From: UBA3871 sp041797745
Lineage (GTDB): Bacteria; Bacillota; Clostridia; Peptostreptococcales; Anaerovoracaceae
Length of the DNA: 64,000 nt
Reading direction: 5' to 3'
NCBI GenBank assembly: GCA_041797745.1
Contig: JBHBZU010000047.1
Location: forward strand, 62,001-126,000
Shown: piece after piece, positions 16,775 through 25,577 of the stretch
How positions within the stretch are numbered: the first letter of the stretch is position 1
Layout: every line of letters starts with the position of its first letter
Position numbers and translations under genes: made by a program
The notes under the pieces: generated by a model
The model's database searches: none
The model's input: only the letters and a program-made list of their open reading frames with translations
Told to the model about the DNA's origin: nothing

Positions 16775-19167
16775 GAAAAAAGTTATTGGCTGCAATACTT
16801 TCAGCAGTTATGACTATCAGCATGGTGCCTATGAGCGTATCGGCTGACACAAAAGTTGTCTTTAATGACGTAAGTGCACATTGGGCAAAGGACAAGATAT
16901 ATGAGGCGGTAAATCGTGGAATCTTAAACGGCATGAGTGATTGGAGAGGTACCTACTTTGCTCCCGACAATCTCATGACCAGAGAGCAGTTCTGCACCAT
17001 GGTTACCAAGGCTCTTTCTGTACAGCCCAACACAACAGGGGTGAATGCCACAAAGTTTTGCGACGTAGTTGCGACCGAATGGTATGTACCATATGTAGCC
17101 AAAGCCGTAGCTGCAGGAATAATAGAGGGAACTACCTCAAAGGAAAAAGACGGATATGATACCTTTGGAATAGGACTTATGATTACTCGTGAGCAGGCAG
17201 CCAAGATAATGTCTTCTATTATTGACCCGAATAAGCAGCTGACTTATGACGAAATGTTGGCAGGTCAGGCAAAATATGAGAAACTGAAAGATACCTCAAA
17301 AATTGATTCATGGGCAAAGGCGCATGTAGAAAAGCTTTTTGTCAGGGGCTATATGCAAGGCTCAACCAATCCCGACGGTAGCACATCTTTTAAGCCGACA
17401 GACGCCCTTACAAGAGCGGAAGCGGCTACACTCATTTTGAATGTAGTTAAGGGCGAGAGCAAACTTCTCGGGCCAAAGCAGGATAGCTACGGAGTTACCA
17501 CTCCAACAACTACTCAAGGAGGGGTTACTTCCGGAGGAATTACCACAGGAAGCGGTATAACCACAGGTACGGCAATAGTGACAGGAAACATCTTTACTCA
17601 TAAGGTGGGTTCCGATATTAAAAATGTGAAATCTTATACAGCCGAAAGCTCATCAAAAGGTTGTAAGTGCAATGATAATTATGCTTTTACCGAGGGTTCG
17701 GGGAAAAAGAGTGATCCCTATATCATCCGCAAGGCTGATCAGCTGGAGCATATCAGAGAACATCTCGGCGAGGGAATATACTTCGTTTTAGCAAACGATA
17801 TAACAATAAAAACCGACTACTGCAAGAGTGTTAATACGAAAAATGTAGATTGGACCGAGGGAAATTTTGAACCTCTTGGAAATCACAAGACTCCGTTCGA
17901 AGCCCATTTTGACGGAAACGGACACTCAATTAGCGGTCTTAATATGCAGGGAAAAAATGAAAATGGCGGTTTATTCGGATATGTGGCGGCAGGTGCCACC
18001 ATAGAGGGTCTCACTATTGAGGATTCCACCATAAACGGAACGCTATACACAGGAGCTATTGCAGGTTATTGTGAGGGCACCATTGACTATTGCACAGTTG
18101 CCAAAGATGTTAAAGTTAACGGCACCTACAATGTTGGAGGTATCGTTGGTTACACTACTGACGATGTGACAAATTGCAAGAATTACGGCAAGGTTACAGG
18201 TACACGCACAGCCGTAGGCGGTATTGCAGGTTCGGTGTTTGCAAAGAAAGCAACTGTTGAGAATTGCGAGAATCGTGGGGAGGTAATCGGCGCCAGCAAT
18301 GTAGGCGGAATTGTAGGCAGCTTGGCAGGAACTAAAGACAATGTTGTCCTGACAAAGAGTTCCAACTATGGCAGCGTTGAGGCTACCGAAACGGCAGCCG
18401 GCGGTATTGTGGGAGAAGCTTCCAAGAGCAGCTACGATGGAGAAGTCTCCTATTGCTATAACGAGGGCGCGGTTTCAGGCAAGGGAAACAACGGAGGAAT
18501 TGCCGGAACTACCGGTAAATACGCAGAAGTTCAGTACAACCAAAATAAAGGTTTGGTAAGCGGTTCAGGTGCGGGAGGTATAGTCGGAGTAAACTCCAGC
18601 CAATTAAAGCTGTGCATTAATGCGGGGGAAGTTACTGCAAATTCTGAAGCAGGCGGTATTGCTGCAAGCCAAGATGGAGAAGCGGCAAGAGTTGATCAGT
18701 GCTACAACAGCGGTACTGTTTCCTGCAAAAATGTTGCAGGTGGCATTGTAGGGGAAAATACGAAACGAGTTTTTAGTTGCTACAATATCGGCAGCATAAA
18801 TGCAGATACTTATGCAGGTGGCATTGCAGGGCGTAATTCCAGCACTATTCAGGCTTGCTACAATTTAGGAAAGTTGAGCGGAAAGGTTGCCGGCGGTCAG
18901 ATTGTAGGTCTGAACAAGGGTGTCATTAACGGAGTATTTTGGGCAAAGGACAACAGCCTTTCGGGTATCGGCATGAGCGATACCGTAATGACCCAAGGGG
19001 TAACCAGAGCGCTTACAACAGCACAGCTTCAAGGTGAAGTTTTCGATGCCACAGGTTTGGTTAAGGGAACTTTCTCGGAAGTGCTTAACAGATATGACAA
19101 AGAGGGTGTTTGGGGTCAGACCGCTGCAAATGGTTATCCTACACTTCTAAATATGTTTATTAAATAA
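16771..19167 (+). CDS. Exported SLH-domain protein with GLUG-type repeats
   Basis: 798 residues. An N-terminal signal peptide (MRKKLLAAILSAVMTISMVPMSVSA) is followed by three S-layer homology domains at about 31-82, 93-150 and 171-225; these normally bind pyruvylated wall polymers. A Thr/Gly linker (about 243-275) comes next, then a long region (about 380-745) of repeated GGI(V/A)G motifs of the GLUG type, spaced roughly 20-30 residues apart. Such repeats form a beta-solenoid. It is probably a surface adhesin or structural layer component. First of three SLH genes in a row; the next begins 15 bp downstream. Confidence 0.88.
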   Translation: MRKKLLAAILSAVMTISMVPMSVSADTKVVFNDVSAHWAKDKIYEAVNRGILNGMSDWRGTYFAPDNLMTREQFCTMVTKALSVQPNTTGVNATKFCDVVATEWYVPYVAKAVAAGIIEGTTSKEKDGYDTFGIGLMITREQAAKIMSSIIDPNKQLTYDEMLAGQAKYEKLKDTSKIDSWAKAHVEKLFVRGYMQGSTNPDGSTSFKPTDALTRAEAATLILNVVKGESKLLGPKQDSYGVTTPTTTQGGVTSGGITTGSGITTGTAIVTGNIFTHKVGSDIKNVKSYTAESSSKGCKCNDNYAFTEGSGKKSDPYIIRKADQLEHIREHLGEGIYFVLANDITIKTDYCKSVNTKNVDWTEGNFEPLGNHKTPFEAHFDGNGHSISGLNMQGKNENGGLFGYVAAGATIEGLTIEDSTINGTLYTGAIAGYCEGTIDYCTVAKDVKVNGTYNVGGIVGYTTDDVTNCKNYGKVTGTRTAVGGIAGSVFAKKATVENCENRGEVIGASNVGGIVGSLAGTKDNVVLTKSSNYGSVEATETAAGGIVGEASKSSYDGEVSYCYNEGAVSGKGNNGGIAGTTGKYAEVQYNQNKGLVSGSGAGGIVGVNSSQLKLCINAGEVTANSEAGGIAASQDGEAARVDQCYNSGTVSCKNVAGGIVGENTKRVFSCYNIGSINADTYAGGIAGRNSSTIQACYNLGKLSGKVAGGQIVGLNKGVINGVFWAKDNSLSGIGMSDTVMTQGVTRALTTAQLQGEVFDATGLVKGTFSEVLNRYDKEGVWGQTAANGYPTLLNMFIK

Positions 19168-19182
19168 AAGGGGGATTTAATT

Positions 19183-20628
19183 ATGAAAAAGAATTTTATT
19201 AGAGTAGCCGCTTTGGCTATGTCAATGATGATGGTGTTCAGCGGCATAGCTTTTGCGGATGGTGAAAATGAAGCAAAGAAAACTGTTATGCAGGATTGGA
19301 AAGGCCTTTCTTATGAGGCGGCTGTTGAAGCACTCGTAGCAGATGGTGTGGTTTCCTTTGATGAAGATGGACAGTTCCACGGAAATAAGGATCTTACAAG
19401 AGCGCAGGCTTCCAAGATTGTTGTACTTACTATGGCTCCTAAAAAGACCGATTTTTCAGGATATGCAGTTAAGGCGAAGAGTTCGTTCAATGATATGGTG
19501 GGAGCAGGCTGGGCAGCAGGTTACATTGGATATGCTGTTGAAAAGGGTTTGGTTCAAGGATACGGTAACGGTAAGTTTGGACCATCAGACAAGGTTACGA
19601 TTCCGCAACTTGCCGCTATTTTAGCAAGAGCAACAGGAAAGAATGTCAGCGGTTCCGATTGGGCAAAATCGGCTGTTAAGGCAGCAGAGGAAGCAGGATA
19701 TTTAGAGGGAATCAAGTTAAGCAATTATGATGTTGTTGCTCAAAAGTGGATGTGCGCCGTGATGAATTACAATGCCAAGGCGGATTTAAAGAAAGCGGGA
19801 GAAGAAAAGCCCGTGAATAACGAGGACAAACCTGTAAATGCAGGGGATTACAAATTTGCAAAGAATGAAGCTTTCGGCGATAATCTTGAAGCCTTTGGAG
19901 ATTTTCCTTTTGCAAAAAATGCAAAGATTTACACTTACGGAAGCCGCAGTGAATATAATGAAAAGATGACAGTTCCTGCTGCGAAAGAACTGACTTTAGA
20001 CAATGTTTTTAAATACAAAAATGTTGTAACCCCGGCTCTTTATGTGGTTGAAAATAAGCAGATAAAAACTCTTATTGTTCCGGGAGATGTGGGCTTTAGC
20101 GGTAATGCTTTCGGAGCTGTTACCGGCCGTGTAACAATGGCTAATCAAGAGGGTAAAGCGGTAGCTGCTTTTGAAACTATCGTTGCGGGAAATGAAATAA
20201 CTTGGCTTGCAAAGGATACTGCCACCACTTTGGTAACTCAGGCACAGATTGATGAAGCTATCAGCAATGGTGCAATCTGTCAGATAAATTTAAACGGCGG
20301 TCAGGTTAAGAACATTTATCTTGGTTCTGACGTTCAGGCTTATTGTCATGAATTTACTTCTACAGCGGGAGTAGGAGCGTGGAGAGAAGTAGAAAATGTT
20401 AAGAATAACGGTGTTATCAAAGTTTCAGACGCAGCCATCGGAAACGTTTTTGCAGCAGAAAGAGTAGCAGTTTACGTATATGATGAAAACGATAAATGCT
20501 ACAAGGTGGGCGAACTTTCAGATATTACTATCGGAGATTTCATTCGTGCATATGACGTATATGAAAAGGATAAGGAAGATGCGGCAAATATCATCTTTGT
20601 TATGCCTGAAAAAAGTTATGGTAAATAA
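19183..20628 (+). CDS. Exported SLH-domain protein
   Basis: 481 residues. Signal peptide MKKNFIRVAALAMSMMMVFSGIAFA. There are two clear SLH modules (about 45-90 with DLTRAQASKIVVL, and about 105-155 with GWAAGYIGYAVEKGLVQGYGNGKFGP). A third, decayed one (about 163-205) lacks the usual aromatic/Gly pattern. The remaining ~260 residues have no recognised family and look like beta-rich repeats with alternating short Gly turns. A GGGGG ribosome site precedes the ATG. It follows the GLUG SLH protein by 15 bp and is probably in the same transcript. Wall-attached; role unknown. Confidence 0.82.
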   Translation: MKKNFIRVAALAMSMMMVFSGIAFADGENEAKKTVMQDWKGLSYEAAVEALVADGVVSFDEDGQFHGNKDLTRAQASKIVVLTMAPKKTDFSGYAVKAKSSFNDMVGAGWAAGYIGYAVEKGLVQGYGNGKFGPSDKVTIPQLAAILARATGKNVSGSDWAKSAVKAAEEAGYLEGIKLSNYDVVAQKWMCAVMNYNAKADLKKAGEEKPVNNEDKPVNAGDYKFAKNEAFGDNLEAFGDFPFAKNAKIYTYGSRSEYNEKMTVPAAKELTLDNVFKYKNVVTPALYVVENKQIKTLIVPGDVGFSGNAFGAVTGRVTMANQEGKAVAAFETIVAGNEITWLAKDTATTLVTQAQIDEAISNGAICQINLNGGQVKNIYLGSDVQAYCHEFTSTAGVGAWREVENVKNNGVIKVSDAAIGNVFAAERVAVYVYDENDKCYKVGELSDITIGDFIRAYDVYEKDKEDAANIIFVMPEKSYGK

Positions 20629-20781
20629 ACCTTTTATATATGGGTTAGAGTAGATTGTCTGTAAAGCAAATAAGCAGCATAAATTCTAGTAAAAAAGGCG
20701 TTTTAGGCTGTGACTTTAATCCTTTAGGGTATTAAAAAATAGCAAAAAACATTTAAAAAGATAAAAATCAGGGAAAAGAGT

Positions 20782-23700
20782 ATGGGAAGAATTAAAAGAA
20801 TTTCGCTGACGGTGGCGGCTGTTTTTTTAGCCGTTACCCTTGCAGTACCAAGCGCTTCCTTTGTGGGACTTGGAGAAAACTTTATAAATGAAAATGAAGC
20901 AAGGGCTGCCACTGCATTTTTTGATGTAAATGGTCATTGGGCGCAGTATTACATACTTCAGGGGGCTTATTACGGAATTATCAAGGGAGATGGTTCAAAT
21001 AAATTTCAGCCTGATAAGCCGGTGACCCGTGCGGAGTTTGCTACTATGGTAAACAAGGCCTTTGGCAGTGTCTTGGGTTACGATGTAACCTTTTCTGACG
21101 TATCTAAAAAGGAATGGTATTATGACACTGTGTGTAAATCCGTAAACTCGGGAATCACTTCGGGATACGAGGACGGCACCTACAGACCGAACCGTAAAAT
21201 AACAAGGCAAGAGGCTGCCGTAATGGTGGCGAGATTGTTAGCTCCGGAGGGCGCGTCTAAATCAGTCTTTTCATACAATGACGGCAGACAGGTTGATGAT
21301 TGGGCAAATGAGGCTTTTTCAAGGGTTTTGTCAGAAAACCTCATGGGAGCGTATGATGACGGAAATCTTCATCCAAAATCAAATCTTACAAGAGCGCAAG
21401 CTGTGGCAATATTGGTAAAGCTGAAAGAACGTAAGAAAGATGTTGTGGATGACTTTAAAATTACAAAGGGAGCCATCACATATCAGGATAAGATTTACGG
21501 AAACAGCGTAGAAATTTCAGAAAAAATCGGTAACGAAGAAGTTATCTTTAAGAATTGTGTGTTCCTCGGACCTGTGAAAATTCGCGGAGGCGGAGAAAAA
21601 AGCATACACTTTAAAAACTGCCGTGCTAAATATGTTGAAGTTGACAAACCCGGTGGCACTGTTCGTGTGGTTTCTGAAGACCGCTCAATTATAGGTCAGA
21701 TAGATACCTATGGCAGCAGCATTATAGAGACTGACGATAATCCGAGATACATTGCAGGAACCGGATTTGGACAGGTAAGAGTAAAGGCTAATGCAGCGGC
21801 TACTCTCGACGGTATTTTTGGGGATGTCCGCATAGATGGTGAAAATGCTGCGGTGAAGCTGGAGGATGCAAATGTCAGCTATTTGGGAGTACCTAAAAAT
21901 GCTTCAAAAGCCGGTATAACCTTGAGCCATTCTTCCTATATTGCAGTAGCCTCAGTTTACAGCCAAACAGACTTTCATGGAACAGGAAATATAGGTAAGC
22001 TGTATGCGGGAGTAAAGGAAATTACCTATGAAACTGCACCTAATACTGTAACTTTAGGCGAAGACGTAAGGGTTAGCCCTATTAAAGTTCCTACTACTTT
22101 AGCATTGACCTGCACTCCGGGAGATAAGGAAACGGGTGTAGCGTTTGACACAAAAGTGGTTCTAACCTTTAATCAACCAATATATCGTAACGGCAGAACA
22201 ATAACTTTAGATTATGTTAAGTCAAAGGTGAAGTTTACTTCCAAAAAATCTTCGGGAACGGAAGTGCCTTATACCATCACATCAAATTCAGACAAATCCG
22301 TCTTTACTTTGACTCCTACAGAGGATCTTACAAAGAAGACAAAGTATTATATCACCATTGATAAGGATGTCTTTTCGGGCGAAGATAAAAAGCTTTTAAA
22401 CAAGAAGTTTTCAACTATGTTTACCACCGGTGACGGAACTTTGGATGGTGTGACTTTCAAGCCTGAAAAGGATTCGGGAGGAGCTAAAACCAATGTAAAG
22501 CCGTCCATTAAGTTTAAGGAGGCTATCATAGGTTATGATGGTGAGGAGCTGGAGGCAGGGAAAAATTCCATCTATACTCAGTTGGTATTTTACAAGTACG
22601 ACCCTGACAGAAAAGATGGAAAGGGAAAATCTGTTTCCTTTGAGGCGGAGCTTTCCAAGAAAAAGAATGCCATCACAGTAACGCCGAAAACTGCACTTGA
22701 GGACAATACTCAATATGTTATCGGTATAAAAAACAACTCTTTCCGCTATCAAAAGAGTAACAATCCAATCAGCGAACAGAAGATTATATTTACAGTAGGT
22801 CATGTGGTTCCAACGGTTACTTTTGATCCAAAGAGCGAAAGAAGGATTGGTACAAGCGAAAGCTTTGACCTGAAATTCAGCCAACCGCTCTTAACAAAGG
22901 ATTTAAAGAAGCTCACCTCAACCTATGTTCAAACTGCGTTATCCTTGACAGCAGGGGGTCAGCCTGTTGAGTTTAAGGTGGATTCCATTGATACGGATGA
23001 GAGCAAAACCACTATCTCGATTTCCAACAAAACCGCCTTTTCGGAGGGTAGCAAGGTCATTTTGAAAGTGCTTCCGGGGATGTTGTCAAATAAGAATAAA
23101 AAGACGGTTGAAGAGGCTGTTGCAGAATATGAAGTTCCACTGAACACTCCGGGAATTTCAGGATTAAGTGCAACAGGTGTTGGTGGCAGCGTAACCGCCA
23201 GCTTCACCTCAAATCGAGCAGGTATCGGATATGTGGTTGTAACAGATGGAAACAATACTTTGACAGCCGCAGAAGTTCGCAGTCGAGGCACCTCCGGAAC
23301 TATTGCCAAAGGAAGTAATTACATTACCGTAAACAGCACTACGATTAAAGCAGGAAAAACTTATACTGTTTATGCTGTGGGCGTGTCAGGCTCTTATGTA
23401 TCAGAGGCAATTTCCACAAGAGTTACGACTAAATATGATGTTGCCCATGCAAATGAAGTTCGTTTGGTTGGTTTTGTGGACACCACAGGTAGCGGAATAA
23501 CCCTTTCAGCAGGAGCTATTTCAGATACTATGGAAATAGTAGTTGATACAAGCGTATATAGAGTAGATGCCTCAGGAAACGTTCGTCTGGAAATTGACAC
23601 CGACTCCGGCACTACCGTTCTTTTCTACGATACCGCAACGGGTGATTACGAGACAGAGGGCATTAACGGACGTATCAGTTATCTCGATAATTTCAGCCCG

Positions 23701-23799
23701 TCAGACTTTGTAGCGGGAAATACCGTAACAGTTAAGTTTAAGGCGGTATGTACCGTCATGGAGGATAAGATATATACTGTAACGATTAAGAGTATATAG
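20782..23799 (+). CDS. Large exported SLH protein with Ig-like (Big_5-type) domains
   Basis: 1005 residues. A hydrophobic N-terminus (MGRIKRISLTVAAVFLAVTLAVPSAS) precedes three well-kept SLH domains (about 42-92, 101-150 and 165-215). A solenoid-like stretch follows (about 235-420). Next are at least two and perhaps three bacterial Ig-like domains with the pattern GVAFDTKVVLTFNQPI...YTITSN...TPTEDLTKKTKYYITID, typical of S-layer proteins of the SbsA/SbsC kind. A final Ser/Thr/Gly-rich region shows fibronectin-like spacing. Likely a main surface-layer or adhesive protein. The 153-bp gap before it may hold its own promoter; a strong terminator follows. Confidence 0.87.
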   Translation: MGRIKRISLTVAAVFLAVTLAVPSASFVGLGENFINENEARAATAFFDVNGHWAQYYILQGAYYGIIKGDGSNKFQPDKPVTRAEFATMVNKAFGSVLGYDVTFSDVSKKEWYYDTVCKSVNSGITSGYEDGTYRPNRKITRQEAAVMVARLLAPEGASKSVFSYNDGRQVDDWANEAFSRVLSENLMGAYDDGNLHPKSNLTRAQAVAILVKLKERKKDVVDDFKITKGAITYQDKIYGNSVEISEKIGNEEVIFKNCVFLGPVKIRGGGEKSIHFKNCRAKYVEVDKPGGTVRVVSEDRSIIGQIDTYGSSIIETDDNPRYIAGTGFGQVRVKANAAATLDGIFGDVRIDGENAAVKLEDANVSYLGVPKNASKAGITLSHSSYIAVASVYSQTDFHGTGNIGKLYAGVKEITYETAPNTVTLGEDVRVSPIKVPTTLALTCTPGDKETGVAFDTKVVLTFNQPIYRNGRTITLDYVKSKVKFTSKKSSGTEVPYTITSNSDKSVFTLTPTEDLTKKTKYYITIDKDVFSGEDKKLLNKKFSTMFTTGDGTLDGVTFKPEKDSGGAKTNVKPSIKFKEAIIGYDGEELEAGKNSIYTQLVFYKYDPDRKDGKGKSVSFEAELSKKKNAITVTPKTALEDNTQYVIGIKNNSFRYQKSNNPISEQKIIFTVGHVVPTVTFDPKSERRIGTSESFDLKFSQPLLTKDLKKLTSTYVQTALSLTAGGQPVEFKVDSIDTDESKTTISISNKTAFSEGSKVILKVLPGMLSNKNKKTVEEAVAEYEVPLNTPGISGLSATGVGGSVTASFTSNRAGIGYVVVTDGNNTLTAAEVRSRGTSGTIAKGSNYITVNSTTIKAGKTYTVYAVGVSGSYVSEAISTRVTTKYDVAHANEVRLVGFVDTTGSGITLSAGAISDTMEIVVDTSVYRVDASGNVRLEIDTDSGTTVLFYDTATGDYETEGINGRISYLDNFSPSDFVAGNTVTVKFKAVCTVMEDKIYTVTIKSI

Positions 23800-23900
23800 G
23801 CTAGGGAGAGAAGTCTCTTTGGGATATAGCCGTGCTTAATTTACGAAAAGTAATGAAAGGATGGCATACGAGGCTTATATAGTGATAGAATTATATGCAA

Positions 23901-24001
23901 AAAAGGCGGCTGAAATGCCGCCTTTTACTCTTTTAAAAATTACTTGAATCGAAAAGTTTAAGTAATCAATAACCTAAACTTGAAAAAAATAAAAGTTTAG
24001 G
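23901..24001 (+). terminator. Terminator of SLH cluster plus a second inverted repeat
   Basis: AAAAGGCGGC pairs with GCCGCCTTTT (23901-23926), a strong terminator. A second palindrome, CCTAAACTT (23973-23981) with AAGTTTAGG (23993-24001), follows in the same 400-bp spacer. The rest of 23800-24201 shows no gene. Confidence 0.8.
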
Positions 24002-24201
24002 GTATGTAGAGAGGATAATAGAGTGGCTTTTAAGATAAGGTTGGTTTATACTTTATAAGTAGAAAGAAAGTGAGATAAGATTTGCCCAAGGCTATATTTA
24101 AAAGTTAGCTTGCCATTATAGTTGTACTTGTTGAACCTTAAAAAAGGATAGTGCCAAGTAAGTTTTGAAAATAGGAACTAAAAAATCACAGGAGAATGGA
24201 T

Positions 24202-25170
24202 ATGAAAATTTCAGTATTTGGAATCGGAGGAATAGGTGGGGTAATTGGAGGAGCGCTTGCAAAGGTTGCTTCTGAGGAAATTAGCCTACTTGCTCGTGGT
24301 GACAGATGTGAGCATATTGCAAAGAGCGGACTAACTGTGCATAGTGACTTTATAGGGGATTTTACAGTTAAAGCGGGAGCTATAGCTGATACTGCTTTGG
24401 AAATAGGAAAGACAGGCGTCGGCGGAACAGTTGCAGTGGAAGATTTGGGCATTCAAGATATTGTCATTGTCTGTGTAAAAACCACCGCCATAGAAAGTGC
24501 GGTAAAGACCATCAAACCACTGGTGGATTCAAAGACTCTGATTGTTCCTGCAATGAACGGCTTATCAGGTGCTGAAGAGTTTCGGAAAGCATTTCCAAAC
24601 AATCCTGTAGCGGCGACAGTTCTTTATGTAGTCGCCTTTGCGGAAAAGGATTTTTCCGTTACCCAGCAGGGTTCATTTATTAAAGTTGTGTTAGACGACT
24701 TGGCAGAAGATGAAAAGGCTCATGAAAAGGTAGCTATGCTGTCGGAACTCTTGAATAAAGCCGGTATAACGGGCAGACTTTCTTCAAATATTCGTAAAGA
24801 AATGTGGAATAAATATGCTTTCAACTGCGCTTTCAACACCATGACCGCAGCCCTTGCCTGCAATGCGCGAACCTTAAAGGAAGAGACCAATTTTGAAGAT
24901 TTTAAGAGGATTATCGGTGAAGTTGTTGCAACAGCTAAAGCAGAGGGTGTAGAACTGCCGGAGGATACCGTAGAAGTCCAGTCAGACAGACTGCTTCACA
25001 CCAAAGGGGATTCGGACAGCTCTCTCAGTCGCGATTTTGCGGTAGGAAAAGTCGGAGAAATGGAGATGTTTTCAGGAGACCTTATCCGCAGGGCAGAGCA
25101 GTTTGACTTGAGACTTCCAACTATGGAGAAGTATTATGGTATGCTGAAAGAGCTGGCGGAGAAGATGTAG
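24202..25170 (+). CDS. Ketopantoate reductase-family NAD(P)H-dependent reductase
   Basis: 322 residues from the preferred start. A Met codon also occurs at 24196, but it touches the GGAG ribosome site (24191-24194), whereas the ATG at 24202 is 7 bp away. The N-terminal GIGGIGGVIGGALA is the dinucleotide-binding loop. CVKTTAIESAVKTIKPLV, MNGLSGAEEF and the C-terminal WNKYAFNCAFNTMTAAL with the catalytic Lys/Asn pattern fit PanE/ApbA. Either 2-dehydropantoate reduction for CoA synthesis or a related 2-keto acid is possible; no panB or panC is nearby, so the name panE is withheld. Monocistronic. Confidence 0.8.
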   Translation: MKISVFGIGGIGGVIGGALAKVASEEISLLARGDRCEHIAKSGLTVHSDFIGDFTVKAGAIADTALEIGKTGVGGTVAVEDLGIQDIVIVCVKTTAIESAVKTIKPLVDSKTLIVPAMNGLSGAEEFRKAFPNNPVAATVLYVVAFAEKDFSVTQQGSFIKVVLDDLAEDEKAHEKVAMLSELLNKAGITGRLSSNIRKEMWNKYAFNCAFNTMTAALACNARTLKEETNFEDFKRIIGEVVATAKAEGVELPEDTVEVQSDRLLHTKGDSDSSLSRDFAVGKVGEMEMFSGDLIRRAEQFDLRLPTMEKYYGMLKELAEKM

Positions 25171-25242
25171 TTTGTTACTTTCGGTTGAACATGAAATATT
25201 CCTTTTATTGTAGATGTAATGCAATTTATCTTGCATTTTTTC

Positions 25243-25271
25243 TTGACACAAAGTCAACTAAATTATATACT
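25243..25271 (+). promoter_or_regulatory. SigmaA promoter of pyr operon
   Basis: TTGACA (25243-25248), a 17-bp spacer, then TATACT (25266-25271). It begins transcription just before the PyrR stem-loop. Confidence 0.85.
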
Positions 25272-25283
25272 AACAAATAAGAA

Positions 25284-25446
25284 ATCTTTAAGACGATCCA
25301 GAGAGGTCGGCAAGATTGAGAATACGCATATAAATATCAGTCATAAGGTGTACGCCTTTGAGAGAAGCTAAATTGAGCAAAAAACAGACCTGACTGGATA
25401 TGTAATACGTGATTTCAGCCTTGCCGAATATGGCAAGGCTTTTTTT
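25284..25446 (+). promoter_or_regulatory. PyrR-binding attenuator of the pyrC operon
   Basis: The PyrR box (25284-25317: ATCTTTAAGACGATCCAGAG, then AGGTCGGCAAGATT) closely matches the one before pyrP. A strong terminator hairpin AGCCTTGCC/GGCAAGGCT (25417-25440) and a T run follow. The roughly 100 nt between would hold the antiterminator. UMP-dependent control of the whole seven-gene operon is inferred from the known Bacillus mechanism. Confidence 0.88.
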
Positions 25447-25577
25447 ATACCGAAGTAAACAGGGCAAGGCAAGAAGTAGAACAGCAAAATTTTGGAAAAA
25501 GAAAGCCGTAGATGGCAAATCACGAAACAACGGTTACATTCAGCAATAGCGAAATTTCTCAATAGAAAGGAAAAGCA

